Origin: Melanocharis versteri
Lineage: Eukaryota; Chordata; Aves; Passeriformes; Melanocharitidae
Assembly: GCA_013397845.1 (NCBI GenBank)
Contig: VZTG01004580.1
Span: 1,168,522 to 1,232,521 of the forward strand
Direction: 5' to 3'
DNA: 64,000 bases
Both the position numbers and the translations under genes were made by a program. Below, in pieces: positions 27,501 through 39,216 of this stretch; within the stretch, counting starts at the first letter, position 1, and every line of letters starts with the position of its first letter. The notes below the pieces were generated by a model, which saw only the letters and a list, made by a program, of their open reading frames with translations, made no database searches and was not told the origin of the DNA.

Positions 27501-30500
27501 GTTTGACTGAACCAAATTTTTGCATTTTTCCTATTTTATTGTAAGCTTGTAAGAAAGAAATATTATTCCTATAACTCAATCTACTCCTAAAACACAAGGT
27601 GTTTGCCTTCCTTCACTGATCAGGGATGGTCTGAAGGATATAAAAATGTTTTCATGACAGTTCTGCTTTTATTGGCGTGGGTTATAGGTATGAGTCATGG
27701 GCTTTAGAAATAGGATTGTATTCATAACTCTGTATAGCACCCAACAGCAGTGGACAAACCTACCTCGACAATAGTTTGGACAATTCAAATAGATTTTAAT
27801 TTATTAATCAGCTAGTGATTCAGTTTTTCCTTCGTATTCTTTCTACTTTGCCAAAGGTACACCTTCTAGTGCTACTTCCAGGATCACTTCCTTCATATTG
27901 ATTTGTGAATTTCAAAGCAATGAAAAAAAAATATTCAAGGCAAGTTCTAGCCAGCTGATCAACTACTTATTTTTTAGACACTGGTCTTTCTTCATGATCT
28001 TTTGAATCTTTTGTAAGTGGGAGAAATAGTATTTATCTGAGCCATGATATACTTTCTAATATCATAAAACTGTTTATTCTTTATTCTCCATTCCATTTCA
28101 GATGCATTATACCTCCCACATTCAATTGCCTCTGAGGATAATTTATTTTTAAATTTCTTTATACCCATCTTGACATTTATTCAACCCACTTACAGTTATT
28201 ACTTGATGGCACACGTGTTTTTCTAACTGTACATTAACTGGAAGGTTTTAATTTCTTTTCTGGCATGAGAATAAATAATTTATTTTAACTCATCAACTAG
28301 TCCCTGCATTCTTTACTAATTTAGTCGGTTTAAACAGTGTGTAGGGGGAACTAAACAAAGGCTGAAAGTTTGGAATGAAATCAGATATGATAAATGAAGG
28401 AAGAGAAAGTACAGTATTGCACTTTGTGCAAATCAGATCAAAGTCAAATATTATTTATTGTCTAATTTCCCCTTGTACACATAGTGCCAGGAAGGAACAG
28501 TTTGCTGTGTCAACAAATCTACAGACTAATTTATTCCTGAAAGTAGATGTGACCCTGTTTATTTCAAGGTAGTTTAACTGTTCTCCCTCGCCTAATGATA
28601 ACTAATCTCTCGAGGCTCAGCTTCAGCCAATTAGTCTTAGCCTGATCAATCCCCCCCTGGCTTTCCTATTGTATTTTCTGAGAAGACCTTTCATTTTTTA
28701 TTTAAGAAAAACATATGGGAAAGGATTTTGATTGAAGAATTTTTGATATGGGCAGAATTTCCATGCACACTCCTCCCTAAAAACGTTATTTATGACATAA
28801 GATGTTTTCTTTCAACATCAGATTTTCGACTAGAAAGGATGCAGTACCCCTTGAGTATTTTGTGTACATATATCAAAATATATAAATATATTCGAATGAG
28901 GCAGCTTTCACAAGTTGCACGAAATCACCATGCAGTGAAACCACCACCATGCATGTTTCTCAGGTTCATTTAAAATTTCCACCAATGGATATTCTATGGG
29001 CAAATAGCTTTAACAATTTTACAAACCAACAACTACTGTCATTTCCGACAACAATTGCAATCTAACCAGCATAGGTTCACAGTTCACACCCAGAATGTTT
29101 TTCTGAATCAGTAACAATCAATTTCTTATCCTTGATTATTGATTATTGATATAATTACAAAGCTTTGAAGAAACAGAAAAAAAAATCAGTGTTGACTAAA
29201 AAAAATTTAAGTTTCCAATTTTAAGAATTCATATTAATTTTATCACTGTAGAAAAATACAGAGATGATACATCACCTTGAGAGACAGATATTTTGCAGGG
29301 ACAGTTATGTACAAAATCTTCCTCAGCCTGTAAAGCATTTAGATCTGTAGGAGGTTTCTATCTGCACTAAGCAGTCTGCCACATGCCACGCAGCTCACAA
29401 AATGTGTCAGAGTGTAGGATAGCCGTGGAAAAGATGTGTTACAATATTTTCTATGCTCTAGTTTCAAGTAGCGTTATCCTGGACTCATTAGTGCTGTGAA
29501 ACACTGCTGTGTCCATACTGTGTAATTTAAAATCAACAGTTTTAACATTTCTTTGGGGAGTTAACCTCACAAGGACACACACATGCAAACAAGCTGTGAG
29601 TCAAAGAACACCACCTACGTAGTGCTAACGTGTTTTACTAAACAAGAAATCTTTGTTAGTTTCTTTCCAAAAGTAATTTTAATAGCTAGCCATGAAAAGC
29701 AGACGTTTTCTAGAAATATTTCAGTATCTTCACCAACATACAGGATAACCAAAACTTCAGTTTTTTCTGTGTCTCTGTAGTAATAGCTTAAGCTTTACAG
29801 TTACAAAGGCGAAATCACTGCCTCATGGCAGCCTAAAAGCATAGGTTCAAAGAAGCTTTCTTATATCCTGAATTTCACTGGCTTTCTGAAAGCTCTTAAA
29901 GTTGATGTACTTTGGATGCTGGTTGAAGTGTTCGCTGTGAGAAATAAGTGTGTGCAATGCTTCTTACAACTCTTCAAAATTCTTTGCAGGTCTCATGGGT
30001 TTCTAGATTGATTCTTTGGCCTCAGTGTATCCTGAATGACAGCACTCTTCTCTGTTGCCTGAGAACACACAGGAAAAAAAGTTGGCATAGTAGTCTTTTC
30101 TTTAAAGCATACTTTTCCCATGCTTTCACTGGCCATAGATGAGAGGTCACACACCAGGCACAGGGCCATATTTCTGCCTTCTGGTAAATACTGTTCAAAC
30201 ACTGAAGGCAAGCTCACAGGTCACATCTATAGAAGTCTGTCTGCATGACAGAGGAGATCTGAGCCACTTTACTGTCTGCAGAATGTATCTATGACAGATA
30301 GAGATTGAGACAAGCTAAAGAATTATTTTTTAACTTACTTAAATAGTACTGAAAAGTTATTTTTAAAATAGTCCATCTGAGTAAGCGTATAGACAGACAC
30401 TTCAAGCAGAGGAAAAAGTGGCATGGTTGGGAAAAACAGACTGGACATTCAGCACATGCCACAGCAAAGCAGAACAAAACACAAAATAAATAAAATCTAA

Positions 30501-30509
30501 AAGACGGAA

Positions 30510-30605
30510 GATGAAACTAAACCAACCAAAGAAACCCTTAAACAATGTTTTGGCCTGGATCACTCTTGAAAAAAAAAACAAAAAAAAACAAACATTGAAA
30601 AACAA
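30510..30605. repeat. A/C-rich low-complexity tract (interrupted)
   Basis: AAACCAACCAAAG-type motifs are followed, after a short mixed stretch, by A10CA9C-like runs at about 30570-30592. The composition matches the other A/C tracts in the window. Confidence 0.7.
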
Positions 30606-32384
30606 GTAACCTTGCCCTTCATGCATGAGGCATGTTACTCAATCAAAGGCACACAAGGAAGACAATACTGTTGCACAGATCAGACAGAAGAGGAATATAA
30701 TAAAACAATAGAAAACAAAAGTTATCCAAGAAAAGGACAAACCTTTTGCAGGTAATAGAGACTTGTACTGGCGACAGTACTATGAGCCACCATGGAAGAA
30801 GCACTGTGCTCTGCCAGATAAAATTACAAAATTTCTTATTAGTTATTTTGCACCAATGCCCGAAAAAAAATAAAAGTAAAGGGGAATTATGAAAGTTTGT
30901 TCTGCAATATTGAATTTGGATCCTGAGAAAATGCATCTAGTCAACTTAATCGGGTAAAAAATTAACAAGGGAAATGTTAAATAGTAAAAAATAGACAAAA
31001 TAATATACATTATTAAAATAGATATTCTGTAGAGTGTTGGTCTCTCTGTACCAGCAGAAAATGAACCTAGATGTGAAATCTCTACAAAACAGCAGAGAGG
31101 GGTCATTTAAACGAAAACAATGACTAGGACATTGGTTTAATTCCATGTAAGCTGTTAATTTCTAAAAAAAGTAAAATAATTTCTTATCAATATCTGCATT
31201 TTGTTGAGGTTTCCTAGAGAGATGAAGAGCAGACAACTCATTTTAATATGAAACCAAGCTGACAACTGGACTTTGTATATCTGAAAAAAAGTAGAGAGGG
31301 GAAAGGTTGTATGTTAAGAGCAAACTAAATCTCACTTAAAGAGCAATAAACTGGTAACCCATTAGATACTAAGGATAAATTTATGAGGTCCCATATAAGG
31401 ACCATTTAATAAAAAGCTCCCACAATTATATAACCTTGCCAGAGTCTACTTTAGTATGAAAAGGTATTAAATCAGCTAAAAGTGAAATGTTGGTCATGCA
31501 GACTTTCTTTCTCTAATACATTTAGCATAAAAACTATTCCATCTACAGCACAGGTAAATAAAAAGCTTAAAAGAAAGAGAGCCTCCAATTCTCCTTTTAA
31601 AAGTCTGTCCAAATTCTGTTTGTTTTAATTGTTAGAGTAAACAAAAGTCACCATTTTTTCCTTTTTATGATTGATTTGAACCTCGAAAGATGTGTTCTGT
31701 GAACATGGTTAATTAAGTCAGATCAGCAGCCATTTGAAGACTGTAAAGGGGTAATAAAGGAAACATGAAAATGGGGGTGGGGGGAGTGGTTAAATTTAGT
31801 AGGTAACTGCCTCTTAAAAATATATATTTCACTTCATGTCCAGCACAGTTATTATCATTCATCAACAGAAGTAGAAGGTTTTGTTCATTCAAGATTTCGT
31901 TATGCCAGTAGCACATCAGGAAATTCAAATTGGTATCTCCACCTTCAAAACTTTTTGAATGGTGCCCTAATATATAGTAACTTCTAACACAGAGGTTGTT
32001 TATTGCTTGTATGGGGGTTTAATATCTCTTCATCGTTTTTTTTCATAACCCTCTGAATGAAATATGATGTCTGAGCAGGCACACACTGCAGTGTTCATAG
32101 GGTCCAAAGATGACAGCCCTCTACATTCAGCTTGTAGGTGCTGAGATGAAGTAATGACAGACCACTGCAAAAAGAGGAAGACACCAAGTCATGCTGGCTG
32201 GTGTCTGGATGTGGAGGGGCAATGCTCTGCCCTACATGGGATACGCAGTCACTTCCTCTGCATCTCCAGCTGTCCTCGGATTCTGCAGGAGTACACTACA
32301 GTCAACCCTGTTCCATTTACTAAGGCAGATTTCATTGCAGGGCTACTGAGATTTTTAAAAGGATCAATAAGTATAAAAGAAACT

Positions 32385-32416
32385 AAAAAAAAAAAAAAAG
32401 AAAAAGAAAAAAGAAA
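32385..32416. repeat. A-rich purine tract
   Basis: A15 followed by short A runs separated by single Gs. It produces a Lys/Glu-rich reading frame that has no significance. Confidence 0.85.
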
Positions 32417-34940
32417 GACAGGTCAGGGACATTTTTCTTAGTGCTGGTTGTTCCCAGAGGCTACATTTTTCAGGAAGGATACGATGAGTTATCTCCAGGG
32501 TTGACAAGGCCAGATAACATTTCAGTTATTAGCAGCAGGAGGATTAATGGACATCCACCAAAAATATCATGTTCAATACATGGTTTATTCAGGGATGAGG
32601 ATGATTGAATTTGGAAGGAAATTGTTAAGGTATCTGAAAAGTTAATTTGAAATGGGAGGAGGTACCAGGCACTAGATCTTATCTGAAGGCTTATTTGAAG
32701 CAAGAGTCCAAAGCATTTGTCAGTTCTACAGATGCTCTAATGCGTGATTAATCAGAGTAGGAAATGGACAGAGATCAAGGAGTACCCCAAAGCTGAGAAA
32801 TGAGTTTAATTATGCTGTTTGGAGTAACAAGAGTGAATCCACCTTCCTTTGCCTTTTACTGCTTCTATAAAAATGGCAGGGAGTTGAGTATGACTAAAAG
32901 AAATATGGATAGGATATAAGGGAGAAAGGACAGCTGATGATATAACTCTAGTATGTGAAAACAATTAAGGAATGTGTTTTGATATGCACTGTGCAATTTA
33001 TTGCAAGAGCTCTCACAAGAGCTAAGCTAATAAATTCATGCCCTAATTAAGCCACAGTCCTTTTAGCTTATTTTTCATCCTAGACACACAGAGAAATCTC
33101 TTGTGGATGATAACAAACATGATATTTGCATCTAATAGTTTGTAGAACCTTGTCCTTCTGATGCTGTGGTTTGGTCAGTTTGTCCAAACGTTCATTTATG
33201 CACATTCTTTCCCCATAATCAACACTGCATTACCATTAAATTCAGGTGGTGAGAGTGATGCAGCAATTTTGCCAGAACTAAGTTGTAGTTTCTCTATGCT
33301 ACCTCTTTTCCACTTTTTCTTTTCTTTCTTTTTCTCTTCTAAATTTTCTTTTCTGAGTCAGGTTGTCCCTGAATTCTTTAGAATAACCTTAATGCCTCTA
33401 ATCTATGCTTTCTTATGCTGATTCTTGTCCCCTCCCTCTTATTCACCCTGAATGCATTTTTTATTATAATACTGTTTCACTTATTTGTTTGCTCACCTCC
33501 AAAATGCATTTTGATCCCCTCTCTTTCCATTGTGTGGCCTTCTGAAGATTTTTGTCATGTTTTGGATTTTCTCTAGTCAATATCCTTTCTTAGTAACTGA
33601 GTTCAAATATAGATTTAGCCCTGTAATTAGTACTTAACAAAGTGTAAAAAAAAATTAATATCACTTCCCAAAAAAAAAATACAAATACAGAAATACCTTT
33701 ATTAATGCATCCAAGGCTATTTCCAAACTATGTACAGAGATACAGATACAGCTCATCACAATGCTCTTGCTTTCTCAGTTTTCCCGTATTATTTTTCCCA
33801 AATCATTTGGATCAATTCTGATGCAGTTAAAGCATTCTCCTCTCTCTGACTCCTCCTACTTCCTTCTGCTATTTGGATTTGTCACCTCCCGTAAGTACAT
33901 TCCACTTTAATTTCCCCTGAACTCAGAGAGTGATGACTTTCAGTGTGAACTGCTTACTTCATTCATCCAGTGAGGAAGTAGTATGGAGTCATTATAAACT
34001 CTTAGGATTCACTCTGTTTCCGAGAAATGTGGGATCCATGTTCATATTGCTGTCAAGTAATTCTAGGACGAGCTGTTACCTGTATTACAGGAGCACGTGG
34101 AAGATCCAATTCAGAGTTGCTATGATAAAGGCAAGCTAGGAAATGTCTGTCTATGTGGCATAAAGCAGTATTTTTAACTCATTATAGACCTCACAGGTAG
34201 GATTTTTGTCACCAGCACAGTAAATACTAAATTGGAAGCTCAGGTTGTGAGATGTCAGTTTTTGAGGATTAGTTTATCTGAACAAAAATAGACATGTATG
34301 GAACAGCATAAAATTCAAAAAGAAGTACCAAAAGGGCAGGAAAAAAAATAGTTCAAACTAGCATAGTTGGCAGCAAAACAGGGGATCCTCAGGTGGGAAG
34401 CTGAGTCGGAAAGGGATCTCCAAATCATAAGCACATTGCAAGCATGAAGTACTTTTAATGGAAAAGACATTCTGTCTAACTTCTCTTATTATTTAGATAT
34501 TCAGAATAACTGTTTTACATTTGATATCTGCAGGACAGAATGTGACATTTGTAGTTTAGTGTTATAACACCTTAATCCAGAAATCACAGTGAAAATACAG
34601 AGGCTGTTCAATGAATTCAATATTCAGTGTGGGTGAGGGCATCCACATGGCTCTACAATTCTTTTCTTTCATTGACTTACCTTATTTTAACATGGAATAA
34701 TTCCACTGAAGGATAGAAGTATTGAACTCTACAGCAATAAAAAAAAACAAAAAATTAATATTCAAAACCATGAGTAAAAAACAACCCCCACAACCTATCT
34801 TTCATAACTTGTGCCAAACTCAATTCAGAAAGGAAGAAAAATTAAAGTAACATAGAGACAATCCATTTGTATTCTGAAAATATTTTTACTTTGGCAGCCA
34901 AGGATATTATCAGTTAGATGGTTCAGAAAGCTTCGAATTT

Positions 34941-34954
34941 GTTGTTGTTGTTGT
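34941..34954. repeat. Short (GTT)n microsatellite
   Basis: Between four and five perfect GTT units, read directly from the sequence. Confidence 0.8.
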
Positions 34955-36694
34955 GTTCTATATTTTTAATAACAGATTAAACAGTGCCTTTTAAAAATCA
35001 AGCTGTGATGGGATGCTGTGAACCAAAACTTCATTCAAAGGCACAAAGCTGCACTTCCAGTCTGATTTATGTTGGTCGATAGAAAATAACTACTTCATGT
35101 CTGCTTTTATAGGAAGTACTTGATATACTTGATGAATTTTACTAAAGCTTAAATTCCAGCTTTGGACAATGGGACATTGTTCCTGTTCTATTACTAGCGG
35201 GGTAGCAGTAATATATTACAACAGAATAGCATCCCTCTAGTGTCCATTCACCTGAATCATTTTGGTTCTCATCCATTATGTACCCACAGAAATGAAACAA
35301 GCGTCTTTTTCTCTGCACAGTCTGTAAATTATGAAACATTGTATAGCCAGCCAGTGTGAATGATTAACTGAGATCAAGAGATATTTCACAAAAATGGCTC
35401 ATTCTTCTCGATCAGAACCACAGCTCAGCATACCAGATCAGAAAATTATGTCATATGTAAGTGTTCTTATTCTGATCCCTAATAAGAGCTATTGTCATAT
35501 CTTGTGTAATAACTTGCTATTGAAAGATCACAAAAGTAAAACTATTTTAAGGATATTTTTGTCTATATAGAAGACATCTTATTTACACAGAATCATGTTC
35601 TTTTTTATTAGCATATATATATTGTGAATGAAAATCTATAATAAGCTTTCATAATGAAAGTATACCATTTTGTCAGTTTGAATTTTGTGGCAAATTTCAA
35701 TTGCATAAATCTTTGAAAGTTTAAATATATTGCTTGATTATTGGTCTTGTTAATATTTAGCTTAATCAAACTTGTTCATTACCCTAAATTGTGAGGCATA
35801 GGTCAAAAAATATTTAACAGTTTAACTGGTTATCACTTTGCCTTTCAACCTTTGCAAGCCTGAAAGAAAGAACATTCTTCAAACTGTTCTTCCTCTATAT
35901 TTAATGTTAGGTGTAATCTATTTCTGAATGTGTCACTTTTTGCTTTACTACAGATCATTTAATCTCAAATTATTGTTCAGCATTCTCTGATCCATGCTTA
36001 TCATGGATTTTGAATTGAAATTATTGATTATTTTTGTTGAGTTTATTGCAATTTCTCCTGCTAAGTTTTTGTTGGGTTTTTTCCTTTTTAATCTGGTCTG
36101 CTATTTCTTGTGCAAACATTAGCTTCATCTTGTGAATATTTACAATAAATCTGAGTTTTACTAATATGGACTGTGTCACTGAATTCAATAAAACTGCTCA
36201 AGCTTTAAAAGTAACTCACTTTTGTAAATTTTCTAGATTTAAGATTTCACAAAATAAGCTTTCAGGAGCTGTAATGATCACTGCATGACATGGATGTATG
36301 CAGCTCTTTCCACTTGAACTGTCATGATCCCTGATTAAGTTCTGTTATCCCACTGGGCAACAAACTGTTTTTAAAAAAGTTTCTCACCCAGAATTCAGTG
36401 TTTACAGCACCACATAATCTATCCTTCATTGTTAAGGTCTCCTAATAGTTCAGGCAAATATGTAATTTATGCAAATGTATATATGAAGGTTTTCTTATCA
36501 ATGTAGTTCCATTTTCCTTTTAAAGTGAGTTGCATTTCATCACTTCTCATAAAACCTCTCAGAGAGGTTTAACCAGTATAAATTTTCCAGTCTGAGTAAT
36601 GTAAGTGCCCTCGAAGTTTGGTCTAATGTTGTAAAAAAACTATAAGTAAAACTTTTTCGGAATGCTCACCTTTGGCTTTGCTAGCAAAGCAATG

Positions 36695-36751
36695 TTTTTT
36701 TTTTCTTTTTTTCTTTTTTTCTTTTTTTCTTTTTTTTTCTTTTTTTTTTTT
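36695..36751. repeat. (T7C)n tandem repeat
   Basis: T runs separated by single C residues at 36705, 36713, 36721, 36729 and 36739. The three middle T runs are exactly seven bases, giving an 8-bp period, and the flanking runs are 9 to 12 bases. One strand is wholly pyrimidine and the other wholly purine. Confidence 0.9.
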
Positions 36752-39077
36752 AAATTTGGTCTTTTCAAAAAGCTCCACAAACTTGCATAGCTAAGATTTC
36801 AGTGAAGTTGTCGTAATTATTATTCAATGGGGCTCAATGGTGAATTAGAAATATATTTCATCCTGTCATTTGAATTAATTTCATATAATCCCTGACTGTC
36901 TTGCCTGGTCACAGCTTTTAATGCCCAAAGTAAAGAAAGTAATGATTGTTAAGAGTAGCAATCCACACACATTATTAAACAATATTTAGCAGTTAATTCC
37001 CATCAGCCTTTGAAAGACAGGAGGTGAAGGGCAAGATGCAGGAAAAAAAAGGTGCAAAAAAAGACCTCAAGATGTATGAATAGCAGAATAAATTAGAGCA
37101 AATCATATAAATTGAGCAACAGATCAGGCAAGGCCATAAGTATTTTGCGCATGATCTCCCTCGAGCAATAAAAATGAGTGGCATATTACATGGCTCATCT
37201 TCCTTTATTATATTTACACCTTTTAGACTGTTTTGCTATCTGAAGCCATCACTGCGAACACGAAGTTTTTAAGAAAAGAAAGCACTTTCACTAATTACTG
37301 TCCCATTCATAATACGATGAATATGTCTTGTCAAATATGTCCATATACCTAACTGTATATGAGAGAGTTGGCTGGGCACAGGTGTTCTATGCATGCTTTT
37401 AGTTGTCATGTTCCCATATTATTTACAAGTTATTTCTAAGTGCATATAGAACTATCCATTCATAGATATACATCTGTGCATATCAGTGTGTTGTTTAAAA
37501 GTAGGTCAGGTTCTTACTGTTCTCAAAAAAAAGAAAACAAAGAAGAAAAGCCCCAAAACCAACCAGAAAGCCCACACAACCTGGGGAAAAAAAAAAAAAA
37601 AAAGATTAAAATTTAGTGTATTTTACTTTGTTATTAGGAATGACCATATAAATAAGATTTTTCTCTGAGGAAAAGTATTACTTTGAGATTCCTGAAACCC
37701 AGGACTATCTACTCATCTATCATGGGAAACTGCCTTTCTATAGCATTTTTGTTTAAAACAACTTACACATTTATTACACAGTATCTCTGCTCAGAAAAAA
37801 GAATGGCTTTATGGCCCATAGGTATTTAATAGCTCAGCTACAACTGATCTGTGTGATGGATAGGGCTTTTAACTTCACTGTGATTTTTGGAAGACCATAA
37901 GTGGAAGGAAACTAATTGAATTGGCTTTTGAATTGGCTGGGGGGCTGCCGTTGTTTGACAGACAATGAAAACAATTTAAATCACCTTTAACGAGAGAATT
38001 CCTTTGACTCTGGGAGTATCACCATGAATTCACATACTGTTCCCTGGGGTGCCAGTGGAAACCACGCTTTTAATTGCCAGTGTTGCACATATATAATCAT
38101 ATTGTCAGCAGGGTGTGTAGCAACCGCGCAGGGTCTGCAGAGTACTGTAGAGGAAAGCTGTTAAATTGGGAATGCCTTTGCTCCAAACTTTGGCAAATTA
38201 AAAAATTATTCATCATTCATCTTAACGAAAACAAAATATTTTTCAGATGCATTGCATAGAATTTGGTGCTCAGTAGGGCAACGAGCTCTTGAAATTTCTT
38301 GCTGTCTTAAAGTCATTAATTTCTTGCCTGAAGAATGTGATCTCTTAGCTGAATTTCCTGTTCCTCATGTTTAATAAAAAAAAAACTTAATCAAAATCCC
38401 AGTTTGAAACAATGAATCTCACTTCCAAGTTTGGTGGGAGATTGTGTAAATTGCTATGGCATCCATCTTTCTTTCTGGAGTTTTATGATGTTTTCATCAT
38501 CATATCTGAATCTCTGTTATTTTATAAGGAAATGTAAGTTATTTATTTCTTTATTTCTTGGCTAAGAGTCATCTGCTGCCCTTTTCTCCTGACTTTATGT
38601 TTACATTTAAAACTCTCTGCTTTATCATTCTCTGTGGTACTTCTATTCACTGTTATTACATTTGTACAGTTCTGTAATACTCCAGAAATAATATTTATGC
38701 ACAGCAACATCAATTTTGTACGCTGTAACTAATTACAAGCAGTGGTCAGCCATTTAGAGAACTATTACTCAGACACAAGTGCTACTTTTGCTGTAATATT
38801 TAAAGTAGAGGTTTCTTTATAAGATGCTACTACTATGCATTTTCAAGAAGAGTTTAACGTACAGCATTGGAACCTCAAATACAGGGGCTCTTTCGTATTA
38901 CACTCTTCTACTGTATTTTCTGAACACAGTCCATAAAACATAGGTAAAAAAAAAGATGATAGCTGCTTATAAATACTAATGTCAATGTTACTTTCTGTGA
39001 ATGAAAGTAAGCAACTGATTTTTGGGTTCGATCCACCTTTGGGTTGTCTTGGGGTTTTTCTTTGGTGAAACAACAAA
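36752..39077. other. AT-rich noncoding DNA, no gene seen
   Basis: No gene recognised. An A/C/G-rich tract with A17 lies at 37525-37603. The segment 37880-38260 has mixed composition with several CpGs and developmental-factor-like motifs, and is listed as a candidate conserved noncoding element. Confidence 0.65.
37525..37603. repeat. A-rich low-complexity tract
   Basis: Runs of A with AACCAACC and CCCACACAACC motifs, almost free of T, ending in an uninterrupted A17 (37587-37603). Same composition class as 15531-15700. Confidence 0.8.
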
Positions 39078-39096
39078 TAAACCCTAAAAAAAAAAC

Positions 39097-39174
<78 letters not shown>

Positions 39175-39216
39175 AAAAACCTCCAAAACAAACAAAAAAC
39201 CCCAAAACTTTGAAAC
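39078..39216. repeat. Poly-A tract, 75 uninterrupted A, with A/C-only flanks
   Basis: A10 at 39086-39095, then CC, then 75 uninterrupted A (39098-39172), then A/C-only sequence such as CCAAAAACCTCCAAAACAAAC to about 39216. No retroposed gene or transposon body was recognised on the 5' side: 39000-39077 is ordinary sequence, and no target-site duplication was spotted. Open frames crossing it (poly-Phe on minus, poly-Lys on plus) are artefacts. The true length is uncertain because long homopolymers assemble poorly. Confidence 0.9.

Larger units (their letters stand above)
21910..36694. other. AT-rich noncoding DNA, no gene seen
   Basis: About 15 kb without a recognisable gene or transposon. 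The stretch 24890-25330 on plus is strongly pyrimidine-biased. Small simple repeats include A13 at 22490-22502, (TA)7 at 24551-24564, a purine-only A-rich tract at 32385-32416 and (GTT)n at 34941-34954. A/C-rich tracts occur at 30510-30605 and 34739-34795. A possible conserved segment at 28575-28720 is listed as a finding. Confidence 0.65.
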
